A stretch of 64,000 nt of DNA from positions 620,001-684,000 of the forward strand of contig NZ_JBIGIC010000001.1 in assembly GCF_043555985.1 (NCBI RefSeq), written 5' to 3'. The notes under the pieces were generated by a model, which did not search any database, was not told the DNA's origin, and was given only the letters and a program-made list of their open reading frames with translations. Positions 1 through 7,741 of this stretch are shown here, piece after piece (within the stretch, counting starts at the first letter, position 1; each line of letters begins with the position of its first letter). This DNA is from Pelomonas candidula (GTDB lineage Bacteria; Pseudomonadota; Gammaproteobacteria; Burkholderiales; Burkholderiaceae_C). The position numbers and the translations under genes are program-made.

Positions 1-867
1 CACCTGCTCCAGCTGGGCCGCGTCGGTGCGCAGCGCCAGCGTCTCGGGCGCCACGGTCACGACGACCGAACCCCCCGCCGCCTCCCAGGCCGGCGACACC
101 AGCCGCTGTACGGCCTGCAGCAGCGGCTGCAGCGGCGTATCGACCAGCGTCGGCGCCGGTGGCTGGCTGACGCTGCGGTAGCGCTCGACGAAACCCTGCA
201 GATGCGCCGCCCGCCGCGCCAGTGCGGCGAGCGCGGCCTGCAGTTCCTCGTGCTCGCCCGCCTCCAGCAGTGCCGGCGCGCTGGCGGCCAGCGACGCGAT
301 GGGCGTCAGCGAATTCATGATCTCGTGCGTCAGCACCTGCACCAGCTGGCGCCACGCCACCAGCGTCTCGGTCTCCAGCTCCGACTCGATGGGCGCCAGC
401 GCCGCCAGCCGCCAGGCCTGGCCCTGCACGGTCAGCGCCGACACGGCCAGCACCGCGCGTTCCTGGCCGTGCTCGGTGGGCAGCGTGACGACGCGCCGGC
501 CGGGCTGGGCGTCCAGCAGCGCGAGCAGCGCCGCGGGCTCGACGGCGCGGCCCGGTGCGATGAGGCGGCGCGCGGCGGCGTTCAGCGCCAGCGGCGCATG
601 GCCGGCGACAAGGCGCCACAGCGCCAGCGGCGCGTGCTCCAGCGCGGCGTCCAGGTTGGGCTGTGGCACGGGCGGCGGGTCGGGTGGCAGTGGCGCGGGC
701 CGGTGGGCGAGGCGGCTCAGCGCGGCCCAGCCGAAGGCCGCAGCGAGGAGGCCTACAAGCCCGCAGGCGACCAGCAGCCGCGGCGAGTCTGGCCACGCGG
801 CCACGCCGGCCGTGCTGGCGGCCAGCAGCAGCGCCGCAAGGGCTGTGCGTGTCCTGTCAGAGCCCAT
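1..867 (-). CDS. Sensor histidine kinase, partial (3' end outside window)
   Basis: Sensor kinase of a two-component system. Seen: 289 codons from the ATG at 867 to the window edge. Two hydrophobic segments lie within residues 8-55, a PAS-like sensor stretch follows, and the phospho-acceptor box VLTHEIMNSLTPIA has His at residue 181. The sequence runs out at AQLEQV, just before the expected N-box. The HEIMNSLTPI form is typical of NtrY-like kinases paired with sigma54 activators. Its ATG overlaps the end of the activator gene by 11 bases, so the two are translationally coupled, activator first. Inference: it phosphorylates that activator to switch on the divergent ABC export operon. The signal sensed is unknown. 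The catalytic ATPase domain is not in view. Confidence 0.85.
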   Translation of the reverse strand, partial: MGSDRTRTALAALLLAASTAGVAAWPDSPRLLVACGLVGLLAAAFGWAALSRLAHRPAPLPPDPPPVPQPNLDAALEHAPLALWRLVAGHAPLALNAAARRLIAPGRAVEPAALLALLDAQPGRRVVTLPTEHGQERAVLAVSALTVQGQAWRLAALAPIESELETETLVAWRQLVQVLTHEIMNSLTPIASLAASAPALLEAGEHEELQAALAALARRAAHLQGFVERYRSVSQPPAPTLVDTPLQPLLQAVQRLVSPAWEAAGGSVVVTVAPETLALRTDAAQLEQV

Positions 868-2158
868 GCTTCTCGAGCCGGCGGTACAGCGCCGCACGGC
901 TCACGCCCAGCAGCCTGGCGGCCTGGCTGATATTGCCTTCGGCCTGCGCCAGCGCGGCCTGCACGGCCTCGCGCTCGCGTTGCTCCAGGTCCAGTGTGGG
1001 CTCCTCAGGCGCGGCCGGGGCCGTTCTGTCGACGAGGCCGAAGTCTGCCCACGTGAAGACCGGTCCGCGCGCCAGCAGCGTCGCGCGCTCGCAGGCCTGG
1101 CGCAGCTCGCGCACGTTGCCGGGCCAGCGGTAGGCGGCCAGGCGCGCGAGCGCGTCGGCATCGATGTCGCGCGCCGGCTTTGCGCCAGCGAAGTGAGCGA
1201 GATAGTGGCGCAGCAACCCCGTCACGTCAGCGGCGCCACGCTCGCGCAGCGGCGGCACGCGCAGCACCACGGTGTTGAGGCGGTACAGCAGGTCCGGGCG
1301 GAAGCGCCGCGCGTCGAACAGCTCGGCTTCGGGCACGTTGGTAGCGGCCAGCACACGCACGTCGACCGGCACCGGCTTGTCGCTGCCCACGGGCGTCACC
1401 TCGCGGCGCTCCAGCGCGGCCAGCAGCTTGGCCTGTTGCGGCAAGGGCAGGTTGCCGATCTCGTCCAGGAACAGCGTGCCGCTGGCCGCCGCGACGAAGC
1501 GCCCCGGCCGCGACTCGCGCGCATCCGTGAAGCTGCCGCGCTTGTGGCCGAACAGCTCGCTCTCCACCAGCGCCTCGGGCAGCGAGCCCATGTCCACGGC
1601 CAGCAGCGGCCCCGCCGCGCGGGGCGACGCACGGTGCAGCGCACGGGCCACCAGCTCCTTGCCGACGCCGTTCTCGCCGAGGATCAGCACGCTGGCTTCA
1701 CTCGCGCCGACCTGCGCGATCTGCGCGCGCAGCGACTGCATCGCGGCCGATTCGCCCAGCAGCTCGCCGACGGCAGTTGCCGGCGCCCGGCGGGCAAGCG
1801 CGGCCTGCACGCAGGCGACCAGGCGTTCGTTGGGCCAGGGCTTGGTGATGAAGTCCACCGCGCCGCCCTTGAGCGCCTGCACGGCCAGCTCGACCTCGGC
1901 GTAGGCCGTCATGACAACGACGGCCGGCGCGTCGCGACGCGCGACGACCTCGCGCAGCAGCGCCAGCCCGGCCGCGCCGTCGCTGGCGCCGGGCATGAAG
2001 TTCATGTCCAGCAGCAGCACGTCGGGCGCGATCTCGTCCAGCGCCGCGATCAGTTGGCCGGGGTCGTTGCGTACGGCGACGGCACCGAGCCTGCGCAGCG
2101 CCAGCCGCGCGGCCAGCGCCACGTCGGGGTCGTCGTCGAGGATGAGGATGCCGGGCAT
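857..2158 (-). CDS. NtrC-family sigma54 response regulator with GSFTDA variant loop
   Basis: A 433-residue transcription activator. Seen: an N-terminal receiver (MPGILILDDDPDVAL, LLLDMNF with the phospho-acceptor Asp, MTAYAEVE, ITKPWPNERL). The AAA+ domain follows with Walker A GENGVGKE, Walker B GTLFLDEIG and the R-finger region RPDLLYRLN. The C-terminal Fis-type HTH is ISQAARLLGVSRAALYRRL. The sigma54-contacting GAFTGA loop reads GSFTDA (1520-1537). The start at 2158 gives a normal receiver N-terminus; the open frame continues upstream but that part has no domain sense. It is divergent from the ABC export operon and coupled to the kinase at 867. Inference: it binds the TGTCCG dyads at 2205-2243 and drives the sigma54 promoter at 2284. 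The pairing is strongly suggested by position but not proven. Confidence 0.93.
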   Translation of the reverse strand: MPGILILDDDPDVALAARLALRRLGAVAVRNDPGQLIAALDEIAPDVLLLDMNFMPGASDGAAGLALLREVVARRDAPAVVVMTAYAEVELAVQALKGGAVDFITKPWPNERLVACVQAALARRAPATAVGELLGESAAMQSLRAQIAQVGASEASVLILGENGVGKELVARALHRASPRAAGPLLAVDMGSLPEALVESELFGHKRGSFTDARESRPGRFVAAASGTLFLDEIGNLPLPQQAKLLAALERREVTPVGSDKPVPVDVRVLAATNVPEAELFDARRFRPDLLYRLNTVVLRVPPLRERGAADVTGLLRHYLAHFAGAKPARDIDADALARLAAYRWPGNVRELRQACERATLLARGPVFTWADFGLVDRTAPAAPEEPTLDLEQREREAVQAALAQAEGNISQAARLLGVSRAALYRRLEKHGL

Positions 2159-2204
2159 GGAAGGCCGCGACTGTAGGTGTGCGGTGTCCGCCTCGGCAAG
2201 GCGG

Positions 2205-2220
2205 TGTCCGGAACCGGACA
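2205..2220. promoter_or_regulatory. Perfect dyad TGTCCGGAACCGGACA, candidate enhancer site 1
   Basis: Perfect inverted repeat, 7-bp arms around AA. It is centred about 98 bp before the predicted sigma54 transcription start and 23 bp from a second dyad. A degenerate half site (TGTCCG at 2185-2190) sits 20 bp further upstream. Spacing by helical turns and the position in the divergent gap fit an upstream activating sequence for the NtrC-type regulator at 857-2158. The assignment is inference. Confidence 0.7.
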
Positions 2221-2227
2221 GTGCGTG

Positions 2228-2243
2228 TGTCCGCAAGCGGACG
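2228..2243. promoter_or_regulatory. Dyad TGTCCGCAAGCGGACG, candidate enhancer site 2
   Basis: Inverted repeat GTCCGC-AA-GCGGAC, the same core as the dyad at 2205-2220. Its centre is about 75 bp before the predicted start of transcription at 2310. Two near-identical dyads on the same face of the helix are what a hexameric sigma54 activator needs to load. Confidence 0.7.
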
Positions 2244-2283
2244 CTCAGCGGCCGAATGACCTCGCTTCCCGGGCAGAACCCGC

Positions 2284-2299
2284 TGGCCCGCCTTTTGCA
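2284..2299 (+). promoter_or_regulatory. Sigma54 (-24/-12) promoter TGGCCCG-N4-TTGCA
   Basis: The sequence TGGCCCGCCTTTTGCA matches the TGGCACG-N4-TTGCA consensus. GG (2285-2286) and GC (2297-2298) are exactly 10 bp apart, the invariant sigma54 spacing. The predicted start is about 2310, two bases before the ATG of the permease (2312), so the mRNA would have almost no leader. It lies downstream of two TGTCCG dyads and opposite a gene for a sigma54 activator. Confidence 0.82.
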
Positions 2300-2311
2300 G
2301 AAAGCCCGACC

Positions 2312-4786
2312 ATGACCCTGATCACCGCCACCACCTGGCGCAGCGCCTGGCGCCAGCTGCGCGCCGAGCCCGGCACGTCCGCCCTCGTCATCGCCGGCCT
2401 CGCGCTGGGCCTGGCGCTCACGCTGCTGACGGCCAGCTTCCTGCACGACATGCTCTGGCCCGACGGCGACCTGCCCGAGCCCGAGCGCCTGGTCACCTTC
2501 GAGTGGCGGGTGCGGGGCCCCGGCGGCAGCACGACCCCCTGGTTCGGCAACGTGCCGGCCGTGCCCCTGCACGCCGCGCTGCTGGCCAACGGCGCGCCCA
2601 TCGAGGCCGCGACGCGGGTGCTGCGCTCGCAGCTGCCTGCCCAGGCGGCCGAATCGCAGGGCGTGCAGCGCAGCACCCGGCTCGTCATCGCACTGGCCGA
2701 CGCCGATGTGCAGGCCTTGTTCGCGCTGCGTCCGCTGGCCGGCGATCTGCAGGCGGCGCTGGGCTCGCCGGACGCTGTGGCGCTGAGCGTGGATGCCGCG
2801 GAGCGCCTCTTCGGCACGACGAAGGTGCTCGGCCGCAGCTTCACCATCTCGCTGCCGCCCGCGCCCGACGGCAGCGCGCCGGCCATGCAGTTCCCGCTGA
2901 CCGTGCGGGCCGTGCTGCCCACGCCCAACCTCAACGGCTCGCTGACCTTCGACGTGCTGACAGGCTTCCACTCGCCTGCCGCCAAGACCTATCTCAAGCT
3001 GTCGGACAGCTGGAGCTCGTCCAACGGCCAGCTGTTCGCCCGCCTGCGGCCCGGCGCCACGGCCGGGCAGATGACGGCCCTGGCGCAGCGCCTGCTGGCG
3101 CAGCAGCCTACGCCCCCAGGCTTGCCCGCTGACTTTCTGAAGGGCGGTGGCGCCTGGGCCTACCTGCGCGCGATGCCTGTCGTGGACGTGGGCCTGTACG
3201 GCGCGGGCAGCCCGCAGCGCCGGCTGCAGCTGGGCAGCCTGGCCGCGGCGGCGGCCGGTGTGCTGGCACTGGCGGTCATCAACTTCGTCAACCTGTGGAG
3301 CGTGCGCACGCTCAGGCGCCAGCGGGAGATCGGGTTGCGCAAGTCGCTCGGCGCCGGGGCGGCGAGGCTGGCGATGCAGTTCTTCCGCGAGGCAGCCGTC
3401 GTCGCCGGCCTGGCCGGCATGCTGGGCCTGCTGCTGGCCTGGTGGGCCGTGCCGCTCGCCGAGGTGCTGATGCAGCATTCCTTCCACGCGCCGGTGCTCA
3501 GCCCCGGCATGGTGGCGCTGACCGGCGCACTGTGCGCCGGTGTTGCCGCACTCAGCGCATTGCCGCTGACGACCATCGCGCTGCGCGTGCGCCCCGCCGA
3601 GTCGCTGGCCGGCCGCAGCCACACCGAGGGCGCCGCCAGCCGCTGGCTGCGCCGCCTGATGACGACCGGCCAGTTCAGCGCTGCCGCGCTGTTCGCCGCG
3701 CTGGCGCTGACGGTGCTGTGGCAGACGGAGCACGCCGGCACGATGCCGCGGGGCTTCGAGCTGCAGGACCGCGTGGCCATCGAGCTGCCGTGGTGGTGCG
3801 AGCCCGCGCAGACGACATCGCTGCTTGACGAGGTGCGACGCTGGCCCGAGGTCATCGCCGCAGCGGCGGCCGACGACGTGCCGGGGCGCGACTTCGCCAG
3901 CTGGTATTCGGACTTCCGCGGCCCTGGCGGCGTGGCGGCGAACCTGCGCACCGGTGTCGATTTCACGCCGGGCTATCTGCAGACCTACGGCATGCGCATC
4001 GTCGCCGGCCGGCTGTCGGCCGACCACGTGGCCGAGGCCGCGCAGAACGCCATCGTGCTGGATCGCAGCGCCGTTCGTGCCCTCGGCTTTGCGAGCCCCG
4101 AGGCGGCCATCGGCCAGACGCTGGGCGTGGCGCCCACCTACCGCGACGGCAAGCCGGCCACGGTGGTGGCCGTCATCGACGACATCCGGCTGGAGGAACC
4201 GCGCAGCCCACCTCGGCCGCATGCCATCGCGCCGGTGGCCGGCCGAAGTGCCGGCGTCATCAGCGTGCACTCGCGTGACCCGCTGGCCACGCGCAACAAG
4301 CTGACGGCCCTCATCAACAAGACCTTCCCGGACGCCGAGGCGAGCGCGCTGCCGGCGCGCGACATGGTGCTGCAGCGGATGGCCGACGACACGCGGCTGG
4401 GCCGGCTGGTGGGCCTGGCCGGCCTGATGGCGCTGGGCCTGGCGGCCGTGGGCATCTACGCGCTGGCTGCCTACACGCTGCGATTGCGCGAGCGCGAGAT
4501 CGTGCTGCGCAAGCTGCATGGCGCGGGGGCCGGTGCCGTCGCGCGGCTGCTGACGATGGAGTTCGCCGGCGTGCTGGCGGCGGCCTGCATCGTCGCGCTG
4601 CCGGTGGCGGCCTGGCTGTCGCAGCGCTACCTCGCGGGCTTTGTCGAACGCGCCCCGATGGGGCCGGGCTCGCTGCGGGTGCTGCTGGCGGTGGTCGTGC
4701 TGCTGGCCGTCGTCACGGCTGGCGCCGTGGCGCGCCACCTGCATGCTGCACTGGCGTTGCGGCCACTGCAGGCGTTGCGGCAATGA
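2312..4786 (+). CDS. ABC export permease, FtsX/MacB type, double-module
   Basis: An 824-residue inner-membrane permease. Seen: an N-terminal membrane segment (residues about 20-45), a large periplasmic domain, then a central membrane block (GSLAAAAAGVLALAVINFVN onward). That block carries the FtsX hallmark RRQREIGLRKSLGAG. A second periplasmic domain follows, then a second C-terminal FtsX block with REREIVLRKLHGAGAG. Two FtsX modules in one chain resemble YbbP-like exporters, with the ATPase on a separate gene. First gene of an operon with an HlyD-type adaptor (4930) and the ATPase (6164). ATG 2312 is preferred because in-frame sequence upstream overlaps the promoter; no clear Shine-Dalgarno is present. 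The substrate cannot be told; such operons often export peptides, lipids or macrolide-like compounds. Confidence 0.92.
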   Translation: MTLITATTWRSAWRQLRAEPGTSALVIAGLALGLALTLLTASFLHDMLWPDGDLPEPERLVTFEWRVRGPGGSTTPWFGNVPAVPLHAALLANGAPIEAATRVLRSQLPAQAAESQGVQRSTRLVIALADADVQALFALRPLAGDLQAALGSPDAVALSVDAAERLFGTTKVLGRSFTISLPPAPDGSAPAMQFPLTVRAVLPTPNLNGSLTFDVLTGFHSPAAKTYLKLSDSWSSSNGQLFARLRPGATAGQMTALAQRLLAQQPTPPGLPADFLKGGGAWAYLRAMPVVDVGLYGAGSPQRRLQLGSLAAAAAGVLALAVINFVNLWSVRTLRRQREIGLRKSLGAGAARLAMQFFREAAVVAGLAGMLGLLLAWWAVPLAEVLMQHSFHAPVLSPGMVALTGALCAGVAALSALPLTTIALRVRPAESLAGRSHTEGAASRWLRRLMTTGQFSAAALFAALALTVLWQTEHAGTMPRGFELQDRVAIELPWWCEPAQTTSLLDEVRRWPEVIAAAAADDVPGRDFASWYSDFRGPGGVAANLRTGVDFTPGYLQTYGMRIVAGRLSADHVAEAAQNAIVLDRSAVRALGFASPEAAIGQTLGVAPTYRDGKPATVVAVIDDIRLEEPRSPPRPHAIAPVAGRSAGVISVHSRDPLATRNKLTALINKTFPDAEASALPARDMVLQRMADDTRLGRLVGLAGLMALGLAAVGIYALAAYTLRLREREIVLRKLHGAGAGAVARLLTMEFAGVLAAACIVALPVAAWLSQRYLAGFVERAPMGPGSLRVLLAVVVLLAVVTAGAVARHLHAALALRPLQALRQ

Positions 4787-4929
4787 AGCCCCTCGTCCAA
4801 GGAGTACCTTGGTCGGCCACCCGCGGGGACCGCGAATCCAGCGGCGTTGAGCCGCTGGCACATCGCCAGGACGGGCCGGCTCGGGCGCAGCCCGGCGCTC
4901 GGCCCGTGGGCGCGAATTCCGGCGCCGCG
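4787..4929 (+). other. Leader between permease and adaptor genes
   Basis: 143 bases without a convincing gene. An ATG overlaps the permease stop (4783, ATGA), and its frame is open into the adaptor, but the 49 residues it would add are low-complexity and lack signal-anchor features. The stretch starts with AGCCCCTCGTCC, a 12-mer also found at 54714 and 55190. It could be a translated linker or plain spacer. Confidence 0.5.
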
Positions 4930-6162
4930 ATGGACCGCCGCGTGGTAGTGCCGCGGCGCTATGGGCTGGCCGCGTCGGCCGTCCTGGTCGCGTTGGTGGC
5001 GGCCTGGCTGCTGGTGCGCTACTGGCCGCGCGGCGTGCCGGTGTCACGGGCCGACGTGGAGATCGCCGCGGCCAGGGCCGGCGTCTTCCGCGACGTCGTC
5101 GTCGGCCGCGCGACGGCGCAGCCGCTGCAGTCCGTGCTGCTCGACGCGACGGAGGACGGCCGCGTCGAGCAGGTGCTGGTGAAGGACGGCGACCGCGTCG
5201 AGGCGGGGCAACTGCTGGTCGTGCTGAACAGCACGCAGCGGGCGCAGGAGCTGATGGCGCGCAGCAGCGAGGCCGCCCAGCAGCTGGCCAACTTCTCGAC
5301 GCTACGCGCCGCGTGGATGCAGGCGCAGGCAGCGCAGCGCCGCACGCTGACCGAGGCGCAGTTCGAGCTGGAGCGCGTGCGCCGCCTGCACCGGCGCAAC
5401 CGCGAGCTGGCGGCCACGGGCTTCCTGTCGCCGGCGGCGCTGGAGGATTCGGCGGACAAGCTGGCGATGGCTGAACGCCTGTTCGCGCAGCAGCAGGCCG
5501 ACGGCCGCGAGGAGCTGGCCGTGCGCGAGCAGTCCGTGCAGGCCATGCAGCGTGCCGTGACGGACCTCGACAAGCGGCTGGACGCGATGCGCGCCGCCAG
5601 CGCGGGCCTCGCCGTGCGCGCGCCGGTGGCCGGCCGCGTGACCGGGCTGGCGCTGCAGGTCGGCGAGAGCGTGCGCAGCGGCACCCGCATCGCGAGGCTG
5701 GACAGCCTGGGCCGCTTCAAGCTGGACCTGCGGCTGGACGAGTTCCACCTCGGCCGCGTGCGCGAAGGCCTGGCCGCGCAGCTCACGCACGAGGGCCGCG
5801 AGCACGCGCTGCACGTTGCCCGCATCGACCCGCAGGTCAAGGACGGCCGTTTCAGCGTCGAGCTGACCTTCGACGCCGACCCGCCGCCGCTGCAGGTCGG
5901 CCAGGGCCTGGACGTGCGGCTCACGCTGGGCGAGGCCAAGCCCGTGCTGCTGCTGCCCGACGGCGGCTTCTACGCCGACACCGGCGGCGCCTGGGCCTTC
6001 GTGCTCGACGCCGACGGCCGCCACGCGCCGCGCCGCCCGCTGCAGCTGGGCCGCCGGGCTGATGGCGTCATCGAAGTCCTCGGCGGCCTGCAGCCCGGCG
6101 ATCAGGTCGTCGTCTCTCCTTACCGCGCCTTCGTGGGCGCATCAGCCTTGGATCTCAACTGA
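4930..6162 (+). CDS. HlyD/RND-type periplasmic adaptor of the ABC exporter
   Basis: A membrane-fusion protein of 410 residues. Seen: start MDRRVVVPRRYG followed by a single signal-anchor (AASAVLVALVAAWLLVRYW). A first lipoyl half follows (DGRVEQVLVKDGDRVEAGQLL), then a long alpha-hairpin (residues about 95-215, rich in Glu, Arg and Gln). The second lipoyl half is VRAPVAGRVTGLALQVGESV, then beta-barrel and membrane-proximal domains. It would bridge the permease to an outer-membrane channel, which is not encoded here. The start at 4930 is chosen because the anchor begins right after it; the coupled ATG at 4783 is the alternative. The stop is one base before the ATG of the ATPase gene. Confidence 0.9.
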   Translation: MDRRVVVPRRYGLAASAVLVALVAAWLLVRYWPRGVPVSRADVEIAAARAGVFRDVVVGRATAQPLQSVLLDATEDGRVEQVLVKDGDRVEAGQLLVVLNSTQRAQELMARSSEAAQQLANFSTLRAAWMQAQAAQRRTLTEAQFELERVRRLHRRNRELAATGFLSPAALEDSADKLAMAERLFAQQQADGREELAVREQSVQAMQRAVTDLDKRLDAMRAASAGLAVRAPVAGRVTGLALQVGESVRSGTRIARLDSLGRFKLDLRLDEFHLGRVREGLAAQLTHEGREHALHVARIDPQVKDGRFSVELTFDADPPPLQVGQGLDVRLTLGEAKPVLLLPDGGFYADTGGAWAFVLDADGRHAPRRPLQLGRRADGVIEVLGGLQPGDQVVVSPYRAFVGASALDLN

Positions 6163-6163
6163 C

Positions 6164-6847
<684 letters not shown>

Positions 6848-6975
6848 TGCTTAGGGTTGGCGCGTCTGAGACGTGCCGGGACGAAAACCGAAGGTTTCGC
6901 CGAAGGCAAATCCCGGCATGGGCCTTGGCGAAAAACCGCTGCTGCATAGTTCCGCATCCGATGTGCGGAACCGTG

Positions 6976-7701
6976 ATGCTCGCCTCCCAATTCGTCTTCC
7001 ACCTCGCCCTGCAGCGCGACAAGGTCGAGTCCTTCGACCGCTATCCGTTCAACCTGCCGGCGGTGCGAACGCTGGACCATCCGTTGGAGCTGCACCCCAA
7101 GGTGACGTTCTTCGTCGGCGAGAACGGCTCCGGCAAGTCGACGCTGCTGGAGGCGCTGGCGGTGTCGCTGGGCTTCAACGCCGAGGGCGGTAGCCGCAAC
7201 TTCAACTTCGGCACGCGGGCGTCGCACTCCGTGCTGCACGAATACCTGCGCGTGGCCAAGGGCGTGAAGCGGTGGCGGGACGGGTACTTCCTGCGCGCCG
7301 AGAGCTTCTTCAACGTCGCCACCGAGATCGATCGTCTGGGGGTCGTGGACTTCTACGGCAACCGCTCGCTGCACGAGCAGTCCCATGGCGAGTCCTTCCT
7401 CAAGCTGCTCACCGAGCGCTTCGGCGGCCGAGGCCTCTACCTGCTCGACGAGCCCGAGGCGGCCCTCTCGCCGCAGCGCCAGCTGGATGCGCTGGAGCGC
7501 ATGCACGATCTGGTACAGCAAGACTCGCAGTTCGTCATCGCGACGCACTCGCCCATCCTGATGGCCTACCCCGACGCCTGGGTCTACCGCTTCGACGCCG
7601 ACGGCATCCACCGCGTGGGCTATGAAGACACGGAGCACTTCCGCGTGATGCGGGAATTCATGGCAGATCCGTGCAGGATGCTGGATCGGCTGCTGTCCTG
7701 A
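6976..7701 (+). CDS. AAA-family ATPase (ABC/RecF-like single-domain)
   Basis: A 241-residue soluble NTPase. Seen: start MLASQFVFHLALQRDKVESF, Walker A GENGSGKST at about residues 49-57, Walker B LYLLDEPEAALSP at about 155, and a switch His in IATHSPILMAYP. This is the RecF/OLD-like AAA_15/21 layout with no coiled-coil arm or membrane part. Partner and role are unknown; bacterial homologues are usually annotated only as AAA ATPases. ATG 6976 has GGAA 6-7 bases upstream; ATG 6961 is an in-frame alternative. The 128-base gap after the ABC operon contains small inverted repeats but no clear terminator. Confidence 0.85.
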   Translation: MLASQFVFHLALQRDKVESFDRYPFNLPAVRTLDHPLELHPKVTFFVGENGSGKSTLLEALAVSLGFNAEGGSRNFNFGTRASHSVLHEYLRVAKGVKRWRDGYFLRAESFFNVATEIDRLGVVDFYGNRSLHEQSHGESFLKLLTERFGGRGLYLLDEPEAALSPQRQLDALERMHDLVQQDSQFVIATHSPILMAYPDAWVYRFDADGIHRVGYEDTEHFRVMREFMADPCRMLDRLLS

Positions 7702-7741
7702 GGGGCGCCGGCACCGCCCGAGGCCCGGCCCGGCGCTTAGG

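Noticed and set aside
4783..4929. N-terminal extension of the HlyD-type adaptor from the coupled ATG
   Set aside because: The added 49 residues have no signal or fold, and the signal-anchor starts right after ATG 4930. Kept only as an alternative start.
2159..5047. Minus-strand open frame continuing far upstream of the NtrC-type regulator
   Set aside because: It is antisense to the ABC permease, translates to Arg/Gly/Gln/His-rich low-complexity sequence, and the receiver domain begins cleanly at the ATG at 2158. Such long shadow frames are normal at this GC content.
6870..6950. Overlapping imperfect hairpins after the ABC ATPase gene (GCCGGGA...TCCCGGC, TTCGCC...GGCGAA)
   Set aside because: Imperfect and with no T-tract on the plus strand, so not good enough to call a terminator.
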